A stretch of 45,797 bases of DNA, taken from contig CAIVQB010000108.1 in NCBI GenBank assembly GCA_903907925.1, forward strand, positions 1 to 45,797. The letters run 5' to 3'. The translations under genes and the position numbers were made by a program. The stretch is from an uncultured Verrucomicrobiota bacterium (lineage in GTDB: Bacteria > Verrucomicrobiota > Verrucomicrobiia > Limisphaerales > UBA9464). Shown here piece by piece: positions 1 to 8,939 of this stretch (the stretch's first letter is position 1; each line of letters opens with the position of its first letter). The notes under the pieces were generated by a model. That model was given only the letters and a program-made list of their open reading frames with translations, was not told the origin of the DNA and did not search any database.

Positions 1-1
1 C

Positions 2-139
2 CGGCACTTTGGCGGCGATCGGCTGACTTCCATCCGGGTGGTCGTCGCCACGTCGATGGTGGGTTTCTTCACCATTCCGTTCTGGTTGAAGGTCGGAATG
101 AAAGTGGTGGGGCTGACTGTAGCTGGAATTGAAAATTGA
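2..139 (+). CDS. C-terminal end of a membrane protein, probably an AEC-family permease (partial)
   Basis: The window opens inside a gene; 45 codons remain before a TGA at 137-139. The end contains a hydrophobic segment (VATSMVGFFTIPFWLKVG) that looks like the last transmembrane helix of an auxin-efflux-carrier (AEC) type permease. In that family the final helix is preceded by a short Gly-Asp-rich loop and has a conserved TxP-like kink. The assignment rests on this fragment alone, so another polytopic transporter is possible. The gene is co-directional with pgm, whose ATG lies about 75 bases downstream. Confidence 0.5.
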   Translation, partial: RHFGGDRLTSIRVVVATSMVGFFTIPFWLKVGMKVVGLTVAGIEN

Positions 140-213
140 TAGTTTGAAATTTAAAATTGAGCCTGGGCTCCCGGCTTGGCTCCGGGCGGATCTCTCCCGT
201 AAGATCCGCGCCC

Positions 214-1854
214 ATGGCCACGCATCCCCTCGCCGGCAAGCCGGCCCCGAAGGAATTCCTCGTCGATCTCGCCGCCCTAGAGCGGGCCTATTATTCGATC
301 CAACCGAATCCAGCCGATCCGAATCAACGGGTCGCCTTTGGAACCAGCGGCCACCGCGGAAACCCGTTCGAAGGTTCCTTCAACGATGCCCACATCGCCG
401 CCATCACCCAGGCGGTGTGCGAGTTCCGTCAACGGCAGGGTGATCGCGGTCCGCTCTTCATGGGTCGCGATACTCATGCCGCCTCGACCCCTGCGGAACA
501 GACGGCGCTCGAAGTGCTGGCCGCGAACGGTGTCGAGACCCGCATCGCCGCCGACAACGGCCCGACCGCCACGCCGGTCGTCTCCCACGCCATCCTCACC
601 GCCAATCGGGGACGCTCCGCCGGACTCGCCGATGGACTCATCATCACCCCGTCGCACAACCCACCGCAGGATGGTGGATTCAAATACAACCCACCCAACG
701 GTGGTCCGGCCGACACAGATGTCACTGGCTGGATCGAAACCCGCGCCAACGAACTCCTGACGCAGGGCAATCAGGGGGTCCGCCGGGTCTCCAGCGCGGC
801 CGCGCGCGGGGCGGCAACAACTCGACTTCACGATTTCACCTCAGCCTACGTCGCCGATCTCGGTGCGGTGATCGACATGGAAGCCATTCGGAAAGCGGGC
901 CTGCGGATCGGTGTCGATCCCCTCGGTGGCGCGTCGCTGCCGCTGTGGAAACCGATCGCCGATCGTTACGGACTGAACCTCACGTTGGTCAACGACCGGA
1001 TCGATCCGACCTTCAGCTTCATGACGCTCGATCATGACGGGAAGATCCGCATGGATTGTTCGAGTCCGTACGCGATGGCCGGATTGGTCGGACTCAAGGA
1101 CCGGTTCGACATCGCCTTCGGCAACGATCCCGATGCCGACCGTCATGGCATTGTCACCCGCAGCGCGGGCTTGCTGAATCCCAACCACTATCTGGCGGTC
1201 GCCATCCGCTATCTCCTCACCCACCGCCCCGACTGGCCCATCACCGCAGTGGTGGGCAAAACGCTGGTCAGCAGCAGCCTGATTGACCGGGTGGTGGCCG
1301 GGTTGGGTCGGCGATTGATGGAAGTCCCGGTTGGATTCAAATGGTTCGCCCCGGGCCTCTTCGACGGCACCTGTGTGTTCGGCGGCGAAGAGAGTGCCGG
1401 AGCCAGCTTCCTGCGGCGGGACGGCACTGCGTGGACCACCGACAAGGACGGAGTGATTCTCGGACTGCTGGCAGCGGAAATTACAGCGGTGACCGGCCGC
1501 GATCCCGGCCAGCACTACGCCGAACTCACCGCGAGCTATGGCGCTCCGAGCTACACCCGGCTCGATGCACCGGCGACATCCGCGCAGAAAACGAAACTCA
1601 AAAAGCTGTCACCCGAGGCCGTCCAGGGAACCACGCTCGCCGGTGAACCCATCGTCGCCAAACTCACGGCAGCACCAGGCAACGGAGCCAGCATCGGTGG
1701 ATTGAAGGTGGTTTCGGAAAACGGCTGGTTTGCCGCCCGGCCGAGCGGCACCGAAAACATCTACAAACTCTACGCCGAAAGCTTCCGCGGTGACGAACAC
1801 CTGCAGCGCATCGTCACCGAGGCCCAGGCCCTGGTGAGCGACGCGCTGCGATAG
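214..1854 (+). CDS. pgm: Phosphoglucomutase, alpha-D-glucose-specific
   Basis: Interconverts glucose 1-phosphate and glucose 6-phosphate in the cytoplasm, linking glycolysis to glycogen and cell-envelope sugar synthesis. The protein is 546 aa from the ATG at 214, the same length as E. coli Pgm, and aligns with it from the first residues ([11 protein letters not shown] against MAIHNRAGQPA). A TTG 19 codons upstream is therefore unlikely to be the start. The catalytic phosphoserine loop is ITPSHNPP with Ser147, the metal loop is [10 protein letters not shown] at 303-312, the sugar loop is GGEESAGAS, and the C-terminal phosphate-binding loop is [11 protein letters not shown]. There is no recognisable Shine-Dalgarno sequence. 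It is the last gene of its strand run and converges on the transglutaminase gene with a 25-base gap. Confidence 0.97.
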   Translation: MATHPLAGKPAPKEFLVDLAALERAYYSIQPNPADPNQRVAFGTSGHRGNPFEGSFNDAHIAAITQAVCEFRQRQGDRGPLFMGRDTHAASTPAEQTALEVLAANGVETRIAADNGPTATPVVSHAILTANRGRSAGLADGLIITPSHNPPQDGGFKYNPPNGGPADTDVTGWIETRANELLTQGNQGVRRVSSAAARGAATTRLHDFTSAYVADLGAVIDMEAIRKAGLRIGVDPLGGASLPLWKPIADRYGLNLTLVNDRIDPTFSFMTLDHDGKIRMDCSSPYAMAGLVGLKDRFDIAFGNDPDADRHGIVTRSAGLLNPNHYLAVAIRYLLTHRPDWPITAVVGKTLVSSSLIDRVVAGLGRRLMEVPVGFKWFAPGLFDGTCVFGGEESAGASFLRRDGTAWTTDKDGVILGLLAAEITAVTGRDPGQHYAELTASYGAPSYTRLDAPATSAQKTKLKKLSPEAVQGTTLAGEPIVAKLTAAPGNGASIGGLKVVSENGWFAARPSGTENIYKLYAESFRGDEHLQRIVTEAQALVSDALR

Positions 1855-1879
1855 CGGTGCTGGCGGGTTAGCGCCGGGT

Positions 1880-4800
1880 TCACTTCGCCGTTTGGCGCAG
1901 GTCGAGGGTGAACGGGAATTCGCGGTTCACCGCTTCCTCCGGCGGAAGGAACTTGCCCTGGGTGTGGCCTTGAACAAAGAACCGTCCCAGGCGACGACTT
2001 TCCGCTTCGTAGCTGTTCACCGGGAAGGTGTCGTAGCTGCGTCCGCCCGGATGGACCACGTGATAGGTGCAGCCGCCCAGCGACCGCTGATTCCAGCGAT
2101 CCCAAAGGTCGAATACCAGCGGTGCATGGACGCCGATGGTCGGTTGCAGACATTGATGCGGCTGCCAGGCGCGATAGCGAACACCCGCTACCGCTTCGCC
2201 GTTCGTTCCGGTTGAATGCAGCGGAACACGACGCCCATTGCAGGTGATGGCAAAGCGATCGCCGGCCAGTCCGGTCGCCTTCACCTGGAGACGTTCCACC
2301 GAACTGTCGACATAGCGTACCGTTCCTGCGCCCGACGGTTCCTCGCCGAGCACGTGCCAGGGTTCCAGGGCGGTTCGCAATTCGACCTCCACGTCCCGCT
2401 GGACGAAGTCGCCGATGCGCGGATAGCGGAATTCAAAGTGCGGCGCGAACCAGTCGAATTCGAACGGATATCCCGAGGCCCGCAGATCCTTCAGCACATC
2501 GCGGAAATCGGTCTCGCAGAAATGCGGGAGCATCCAACGATCATGGATGTCGGTGCCCCAGCGGACCAAAGATCCGGTGTAGGGCGTCTGCCAGAAACGC
2601 GACACGAGTCCACGCAACAGCAGGTGCTGCGCGAGGCTCATCCGCGCGTGCGGTGGCATTTCGAAGGCCCGCATTTCGATCAGGCCCATTCGCCCGCTGG
2701 CGCTGTCCGGTGAATAGAGTTTGTCGATGCTGAACTCGGCGCGATGGGTGTTGCCGCTCGAATCCAGCAGCAGATTACGGAAGAGCCGGTCCACCAACCA
2801 CGGGGGTGCCCATTTTCCGGTCTCCGGCAGTTGCTGGAAGGCCAGTTCGAGTTCGTACAGGGAATCATTCCGCGCCTCGTCGACGCGCGGCGCCTGACTG
2901 GTCGGTCCGATGAACAACCCGCTGAACAACCAACTGAGCGACGGATGATTCTGCCAATAAGACAGCAGCGAGCGCAGGAGGTCGGGTCGGCGCAGGATCG
3001 GTGAATCGGCGGGCGCCTCGGCGCCGAGCAGGATGTGATTGCCGCCGCCGGTTCCGGTGTGGCGACCGTCCATCATGAACTTTTCCGTACCGAGCCGGGT
3101 CTGGCGCGCCTCCTCGTACAACACCGTGGTCCGCTCCACCAACTGGTCCCAAGTCTTGCTGGGATGCAGATTGACCTCAATCACGCCGGGATCGGGCGTG
3201 ACTGCGAGGCGTTCGAGTCGAGGATCGCGGGGCGGCGCTTCGCCTTCCACCACCACCGGCATCTTCAACTCCGCCGCCGTGGCTTCAATGGCCGCGACGA
3301 GATCGAGATATTCCTCGGTGGATTCCACCGGCGGTAGAAACACGTGCAACCGGCCGTTGCGCGGTTCCACACACAATGCGGTCCGGATGATCCACGGCGC
3401 ACTCTGCAGCGGTTGGGGCGGGCGACTCGGATCGTCGTTGGTTGCACCCGGAGTTGGGCCCTTCGCGGGACGCGGACCCGATCCTCCCTGGAGGCGTTGA
3501 CCGGGTCCCTGTCCGGGCGCGAGGGGCAAGGCCGCCGCGCCACCGGCCGCGGTCACGAAACGCTGACCGGTCGATTCTGGAGCCGGCCGATAGGGAAATT
3601 CCGACGGCAACGGTGGCAGCTTTTGAAAACGGTCCGGCGGGAATTGCCAGGGAAACTCGTTCTCAGCCACCCAGGGAATGGAATCGATCGGCAGGCGAAG
3701 GCCCATCGGCGAATCACCCGGGATCAACCACATGATGTCTTCATCCCGCAGGAACCAGGCGCCGGAATTCCAGACCCGTTTTCCGGTGTCTTCGGTGCAG
3801 CGCAGCGGCAGGGCGTAGCCGACCACTTCGCCAAGTCCCTGCTGGAAGAGCCGGGCTATGCGTTCACGTTCCTGACGATCCTTCAAACGGGATTCCTCGG
3901 GCGTCACGTTGGCCGGCAGCCGGCGTTCCTTCCACGTGTAGTAGAAAACATCCTCGTACGCGGGTAGCAGGTGATCGGGAGTCACGCCCAGCATGAGGGC
4001 GAGGCGTTCAGCGAGCAGACGGGCTTCTGCCGCACCGTGGCCGTAATCCTTCGATTCATCGGCAATGAGGGTGTCGTCCTTCCACACCGGAACGCCGTCT
4101 TTTCGCCAGGAGGCTGCCAGCGCATACCGCGGCAGCGGTTCGCCGGGATACCATTTGCCCTGTCCGTAGTGGAGCAACGCACCCGGACCAAAGCGCTGAC
4201 GCAACCGCTTGATCAGCGCGCCCGACAACGCCCGTTTCTTCATCGAAACGGCGGTGAAATTCCATTCCGGTCCGTCCGGATCATCCACTGAAACAAAGGT
4301 CGGCTCGCCGCCCATCGTCAATCGCACGTCGAGCCGTTCCAGATCTTTGTCGATCATGTGGCCCGCCGTATCGATCCGCTTCCACTGCTCTTCAGTGTAC
4401 GGCAGCGTCACCCGGGGCGTTTCCAGGATCCGGGTGAGCGACATCTCATGGTGCAATGTCGTTTCACACTTGTCGACCGCTCCGGAAACCGGCGCCGCCG
4501 TGGCGGGCTCGGGAGTGCAGGACAGCGGGATGTGGCCTTCGCCGGCGAGAAGTCCCGAGGTCGGATCAAACCCGATCCATCCGGCACCCGGGATGAAGAC
4601 CTCGCACCAGGCGTGGAGATCGGTGAAATCGATTTCCGTGCCGCTGGGTCCATCCAGCGATTTCTGATCCGGGGTCAACTGGATCAGGTAACCGGACACA
4701 AACCGTGCAGCCAGTCCAAATGACCGCAACACCTGGACCAGCAGCCAGGATGAATCACGGCACGAACCCGAAGCCAGGGTCAGGGTTTCCTCGGGGGTCT

Positions 4801-5425
4801 GGACGCCCGGCTCGAGGCGGATGGTGTAGCTCACATCCTTCTGCACCCGTTGATTCAAGGCCACCAGCAGGTCGATGGTACGGATCTTCTTCGGAACCGC
4901 GACGGCGGCCGGAAGTTGCCCGGCAACCGGGAGGTGCCCGCCGGCTTCGGGATCCGCGGGATGTTCCGACACCGGCACCGGCGCCGGGGCCGCCGCTTCC
5001 GGGTGCCCCAGAATTTCGGCCTTCAGCTTCGCCACATAGGCATCGAATTTCGGGGAAACCGGTGAGGCCACGCGGAACGCCGCCAAGTCTTTCTGCAGCG
5101 TCGGTTCATAGACAAACGGGAAGTCGGTCGCCGCGTCCTCGATGAAGAAATCGAACGGATTGAGGACCGACATCTCGGCTACCAGTTCGACCTCGATGCA
5201 CAACTCCTTCGTCCGATTGGGGAAGACGAGTCGCCCGTTCCAGTTGGCGAAGGGATCCTGCTGCCAGTTCAGGAAGTGGTCCGCCGGGCGGACCTTGAGC
5301 GAATAGCTGAGAATCTTGGTCCGGCAATGCGGTGCAGGACGTAGCCGGACGATATGCGGGGAATGCCCCACCGGGCGGTCGTAGGTGTAGTGCGTCTTGT
5401 GGTGCAGTGCGACGTGAATGGCCAT
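1880..5425 (-). CDS. Transglutaminase-like protein with C-terminal DUF2126 region
   Basis: Large protein of 1181 aa from the ATG at 5425 (MAIHVALHHKTHYTYDRPV), which is the usual beginning of the bacterial transglutaminase-like N-terminal domain. An open frame extends 72 codons further upstream but is not protein-like. The order is an N-terminal beta domain (about 1-150), a transglutaminase core with a complete Cys-His-Asp triad (Cys222 in SGSCRDSSW, His271 in LHAWCEVF, Asp287 in GFDPTSG), then DUF2126 (from about 340, LTMGGEPTFV and GQGKWYPGEPLPRY). A Pro/Gly-rich linker splits the DUF2126 part. Relatives usually sit beside circularly permuted ATP-grasp and alpha-E proteins and are thought to act in peptide ligation or cleavage. 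None of those partners is in this window, so the substrate is unknown. Confidence 0.9.
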   Translation of the reverse strand: MAIHVALHHKTHYTYDRPVGHSPHIVRLRPAPHCRTKILSYSLKVRPADHFLNWQQDPFANWNGRLVFPNRTKELCIEVELVAEMSVLNPFDFFIEDAATDFPFVYEPTLQKDLAAFRVASPVSPKFDAYVAKLKAEILGHPEAAAPAPVPVSEHPADPEAGGHLPVAGQLPAAVAVPKKIRTIDLLVALNQRVQKDVSYTIRLEPGVQTPEETLTLASGSCRDSSWLLVQVLRSFGLAARFVSGYLIQLTPDQKSLDGPSGTEIDFTDLHAWCEVFIPGAGWIGFDPTSGLLAGEGHIPLSCTPEPATAAPVSGAVDKCETTLHHEMSLTRILETPRVTLPYTEEQWKRIDTAGHMIDKDLERLDVRLTMGGEPTFVSVDDPDGPEWNFTAVSMKKRALSGALIKRLRQRFGPGALLHYGQGKWYPGEPLPRYALAASWRKDGVPVWKDDTLIADESKDYGHGAAEARLLAERLALMLGVTPDHLLPAYEDVFYYTWKERRLPANVTPEESRLKDRQERERIARLFQQGLGEVVGYALPLRCTEDTGKRVWNSGAWFLRDEDIMWLIPGDSPMGLRLPIDSIPWVAENEFPWQFPPDRFQKLPPLPSEFPYRPAPESTGQRFVTAAGGAAALPLAPGQGPGQRLQGGSGPRPAKGPTPGATNDDPSRPPQPLQSAPWIIRTALCVEPRNGRLHVFLPPVESTEEYLDLVAAIEATAAELKMPVVVEGEAPPRDPRLERLAVTPDPGVIEVNLHPSKTWDQLVERTTVLYEEARQTRLGTEKFMMDGRHTGTGGGNHILLGAEAPADSPILRRPDLLRSLLSYWQNHPSLSWLFSGLFIGPTSQAPRVDEARNDSLYELELAFQQLPETGKWAPPWLVDRLFRNLLLDSSGNTHRAEFSIDKLYSPDSASGRMGLIEMRAFEMPPHARMSLAQHLLLRGLVSRFWQTPYTGSLVRWGTDIHDRWMLPHFCETDFRDVLKDLRASGYPFEFDWFAPHFEFRYPRIGDFVQRDVEVELRTALEPWHVLGEEPSGAGTVRYVDSSVERLQVKATGLAGDRFAITCNGRRVPLHSTGTNGEAVAGVRYRAWQPHQCLQPTIGVHAPLVFDLWDRWNQRSLGGCTYHVVHPGGRSYDTFPVNSYEAESRRLGRFFVQGHTQGKFLPPEEAVNREFPFTLDLRQTAK

Positions 5426-5692
5426 GGATAGTAGATTGGTGCCGGCATACGCCCGGGCGGCGGGGTTTGGGATACCCGCGGACGGAGGGTGTCGGAGCGG
5501 GCCGGCTCCGCAATTGTAAATTCCAAGCTCCTCACGGCTCGCGATCGGTGATTCCAGCTTTCCGGCGGCCACCGAGCCGGCTAAACCCTGCCTATCGAGA
5601 CCCGATCCGCTCATCTTGCAACAGTCGCCGGCGTCGCGCATTCCGGCGAAATCTCCAACGCCGGGCAGCTTCGATGGCTGTGGCGGGGACTG

Positions 5693-6733
5693 TTGTTTGT
5701 CGGGTTCTGGACCCTGGTCGGACTGGCCTTCGCCGGTCAGATGTACTTGATCCGGTCCAGGACAGGATCACCGGTGAGCTGGGTTTTCGCCGTCACCCGA
5801 TCGCTCGCAGATTGGTATGTCTTCGCCGTCCTGTCGCTGCCCGCGATCGTCTTCGCCAGCCGGTATCCGTTGGGCTGCGCGCCCCTGCCGTTGCTGGCGG
5901 CGGTTCATGGCGTCGCCAGTCTGGTGTTTTCCCTGGTCTGGATGTTGTTCCGCGCAGCCCTGGCCGTCCCGTTGGAAGGTAGTCCGTTCACCGAAACTCT
6001 CCGACACGCCCTTCTTGCGACTCTCTTCTTCAACCTGCTGGTGTATTGGGTGGTGATCGCCGTCGCCCACGCCGCCTCGTTCTACCAAAGCCTCCGGGAG
6101 CGGGAACTCCGGACGATGGAACTGGAACGTCGAGTGACCGAAGCGCGGCTGCTGGCGCTGCAGATGCAGCTCAATCCTCATTTTCTTTTCAACGCCCTCC
6201 ACGGCGTCAGCGCGCTGATGTACCGCGACGTCGATGCGGCAGACCGGATGCTGGTCAAGCTCAGTGGACTGCTGCGTCACGCGCTCGATCGAACGGACGC
6301 CCAGCAGGTGCCATTGCGCGATGAACTGGCCTTTCTCGACCGATACCTCGAATTGGAACAAATCCGCTTCGGCGGCCGCCTTACCGTCCTCCACGAACTG
6401 GAGGAGGCCACGGCCAATGCGCTGGTGCCCAATCTCGTCCTGCAGCCTCTGGTCGAGAACGCGTTGAAGCATGGCGTGGAGCCGCAGACCCGGCCGGGGA
6501 TCATCACCCTGCGCTGCCGGATCCTCAACGGCACCCGCCTCCGGCTGGAGGTCGAAGACAACGGCCGCGGTCTCGCCCCGGGTCAAACCGCCGCGGGCGG
6601 AATCGGAACCGCGAACACGCGGAACCGCCTCGAACAACTCTACGGCCGCGCCGCCTCGGTGGAATTCACCCCCGGCACCGACGGCGGCCTCCGCGTCATC
6701 CTAGAATTCCCACTGGAACTGGCCGAAGGCTGA
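5693..6733 (+). CDS. Sensor histidine kinase, LytS/YehU type (His_kinase, PF06580-like)
   Basis: Membrane sensor kinase of about 346 aa. Four hydrophobic segments fill residues 1-130, followed by a charged helix (LRERELRTMELERRVTEAR) typical of a coiled-coil linker. The phosphoacceptor box is QLNPHFLFNALHG with His163, the ATP-binding N-box is PLVENALKHGV with Asn256, and the G-box is EDNGRGL. This is the architecture of kinases that pair with LytTR response regulators, but no regulator lies next to it here. The start is uncertain. TTG at 5693 is the first accepted start codon, yet the frame stays open and protein-like (GQLRWLWRGLL) back to a stop at 5582 with no ATG, GTG or TTG. Either a CTG start or a sequence error upstream is possible. 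Confidence 0.88.
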   Translation: MFVGFWTLVGLAFAGQMYLIRSRTGSPVSWVFAVTRSLADWYVFAVLSLPAIVFASRYPLGCAPLPLLAAVHGVASLVFSLVWMLFRAALAVPLEGSPFTETLRHALLATLFFNLLVYWVVIAVAHAASFYQSLRERELRTMELERRVTEARLLALQMQLNPHFLFNALHGVSALMYRDVDAADRMLVKLSGLLRHALDRTDAQQVPLRDELAFLDRYLELEQIRFGGRLTVLHELEEATANALVPNLVLQPLVENALKHGVEPQTRPGIITLRCRILNGTRLRLEVEDNGRGLAPGQTAAGGIGTANTRNRLEQLYGRAASVEFTPGTDGGLRVILEFPLELAEG

Positions 6734-6917
6734 CGCGATTTGCGGCCAAAGGGGAGGAACCGAACGCACAAACAAGGAATTAGCGCCGACTACCGACATC
6801 CCAAGTGTCACCCAATTCTCCATCATTGTTTCCATCGAGAGGAATTTCCGCAGCAGCATGCACGGCAACGATTGGTGCATCCGAACCCATCGACTTTCGC
6901 CCTAGTCCTTCACTCCG

Positions 6918-8903
6918 ATGAGTCCGTTCTCATTCTACTGCAGGCTAACCGAGATCATCTTCCGAGTTGCCGGATGTCGTCGGCTTTTGCCTGCCGCAAA
7001 TCGGCCCTTACCGATCGTTGCGACAGCAATGCTGCTGGTGCTCGTGTCACTCGGGTCCGCAGTGGCATTGGTGGCCATTGGCGCCGCGATTTACTTGGGG
7101 CTGGATGACGATCCATGGAATTGGGATTCACTCGCAACCTTCCCGCACTGGATCGTTTATCTGGCACTCGGACTGGGCGGCCTCATCGGCGCAGTTCACA
7201 CCATTATTTCGGCCGTTTCGTGGAATCGCCGGGCCAACCGTCTGAAGACTCTTGGCGAAACCGCATGCCCTCCAACACCTCATTGGATTCTTCGATGGAT
7301 CATCGGCGGGCTCTACCTGTTCGTCTTCTCACTGCTCCTTCCATTCGTTCTCTTTCATGCCATCGAAAACGTCCGCGGGGAATGGGCCTGGCGAAGCACT
7401 CGGATTTCCCTCCTGGCTTGTGGTGAACGTCTGGAGCTAAAGGACATCGTCCCGCCCCAGGGTCCACTCGACCAAAACTTTGCCAGCCTCCCGCTGTTCG
7501 CTGACTTGATGGATTACGAAAAAGACCACGAAGGAGGTCCGACACGTTGGCGCAACACCAATGCCCAAAACCGATTCAATGTCTTTGCCCTGCCCACCTC
7601 CGTTCTCGCCGATCGAAAGAAAACCAACGGACTCGTGGATCGAACTCCAACCACGCTGCACGAATGGGCCGACGCCTTCCGGATCGCGACAAACCAGCAC
7701 CACAATTCAATAACCAACGGCAGGACGAGGGGATCAACTTCTCCGAAGAAACGCGCCTCCGAACAGCAGTTTCCCGATTACCCGGTTGCCGCTCCAGACG
7801 CAGACGACGCGACAGTGGTTCTCACTGCATTGTCGATCGCAGATTCAGAACTGGCACCGATTCGCGAAGCCAGTAAAAGGCCCAATTGCCGCTTCAACGT
7901 GCATTGGGCAGAGGGCCCGGCGCTGGAGTTTCCCCATCTGACAAAACTGAAACGGTTGAGCCAGTATTTGGACCTGCGGGTTCAGGCGGAGTTGGCGAAG
8001 GGCCGCGCCGACGACGCGTTTGTCGATGCCCAATGCGCGTTTCGAGTTGCCAATGCCTTCGCTGAAGAACCGCTGCTAATCTCCGCCCTGGTGCGAGTCG
8101 CGCAGTGCAGTATTGCGGGACAAACGATCTGGCACGGAATCGCCTCCCACCAATGGTCTGACGTTCAGCTTCAGGAATTCCAGCGACTCTTCAATGAACT
8201 CGACCTGTTTCCCGGCCTGATCACCTCGCTGGAGGGTGAACGAGCCTGGTCATCCCTAACATTTGATTCCTGGACAACCGATCGAACCCGGTTTGTCCGC
8301 GAGTTTTCGATGTACCTCGACACCGCAAAGCTTCTCGGCTCGTTCGATTTTCCTGACAGGCAGCGTTGGTTAGTCCAGGGAGTGCCGGCAGGCTGGATTC
8401 GGCAAAACCAAGCCGCCAACGCCCTGATGGTTCAAGGCCGTCTGGATAGAACCCGCTACCTTGCCACGAATTCGTTCGCGGCAGGTTTCTTTGACGCGCT
8501 TCGAGAATCGAACATTTTGACCGACGTCAAGTTAGGCGAAATCCAACAGCGGAAAAGCCCCTACGAAATGATGGCTCTGATCGAATTCAACGGATTCACC
8601 AAAACAGACATTCGAGTAGTCCGAGCTAACCAAACGGCAAGGATGGCAGCGGTCGGTTGCGCTCTCGAACGTTACTACCTGGAATTCGGGCGCTACCCCG
8701 ATTCGCTTGCAGAATTAGCGCCGAGGTTTGTCAAAGAAACTCCCCAGGATTTGGTCGACGGGAAGCCCCTGCGCTACAGCCGGACCCCGAGCGGACTGTT
8801 CAAATTGTGGTCGATCGGCTCCGACGGGAAGGACGATGGCGGCCTGACCCGTTCTTCAACGAAACTTGACGGAAAGATCCTCGACTGGGTTTGGCCGTAT
8901 TAG
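6918..8903 (+). CDS. Membrane protein of unknown function with pseudopilin-like C-terminal segment
   Basis: A 661-aa protein starting at ATG 6918. I do not recognise a named family. Three hydrophobic stretches are visible at about 32-60, 76-102 and 124-148, followed by a long soluble part rich in helices. The last 80 residues (ERYYLEFGRYPDSLAELAP, then DGKPLRYSRT and LWSIGSDGKDDGG) resemble the C-terminal half of type II pseudopilins (GspG), where a RYP...L..L pattern and a Gly-Asp-rich calcium loop occur. Large proteins of this layout are common and multicopy in Verrucomicrobiota, so a paralogous family is likely, but this is from general knowledge and not from the window. It converges on the CRTAC1-like gene with a 36-base gap. 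Confidence 0.75.
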   Translation: MSPFSFYCRLTEIIFRVAGCRRLLPAANRPLPIVATAMLLVLVSLGSAVALVAIGAAIYLGLDDDPWNWDSLATFPHWIVYLALGLGGLIGAVHTIISAVSWNRRANRLKTLGETACPPTPHWILRWIIGGLYLFVFSLLLPFVLFHAIENVRGEWAWRSTRISLLACGERLELKDIVPPQGPLDQNFASLPLFADLMDYEKDHEGGPTRWRNTNAQNRFNVFALPTSVLADRKKTNGLVDRTPTTLHEWADAFRIATNQHHNSITNGRTRGSTSPKKRASEQQFPDYPVAAPDADDATVVLTALSIADSELAPIREASKRPNCRFNVHWAEGPALEFPHLTKLKRLSQYLDLRVQAELAKGRADDAFVDAQCAFRVANAFAEEPLLISALVRVAQCSIAGQTIWHGIASHQWSDVQLQEFQRLFNELDLFPGLITSLEGERAWSSLTFDSWTTDRTRFVREFSMYLDTAKLLGSFDFPDRQRWLVQGVPAGWIRQNQAANALMVQGRLDRTRYLATNSFAAGFFDALRESNILTDVKLGEIQQRKSPYEMMALIEFNGFTKTDIRVVRANQTARMAAVGCALERYYLEFGRYPDSLAELAPRFVKETPQDLVDGKPLRYSRTPSGLFKLWSIGSDGKDDGGLTRSSTKLDGKILDWVWPY

Positions 8904-8939
8904 CGGGGAAACGGATCTAACTCGGAATCCGGATTGGGA

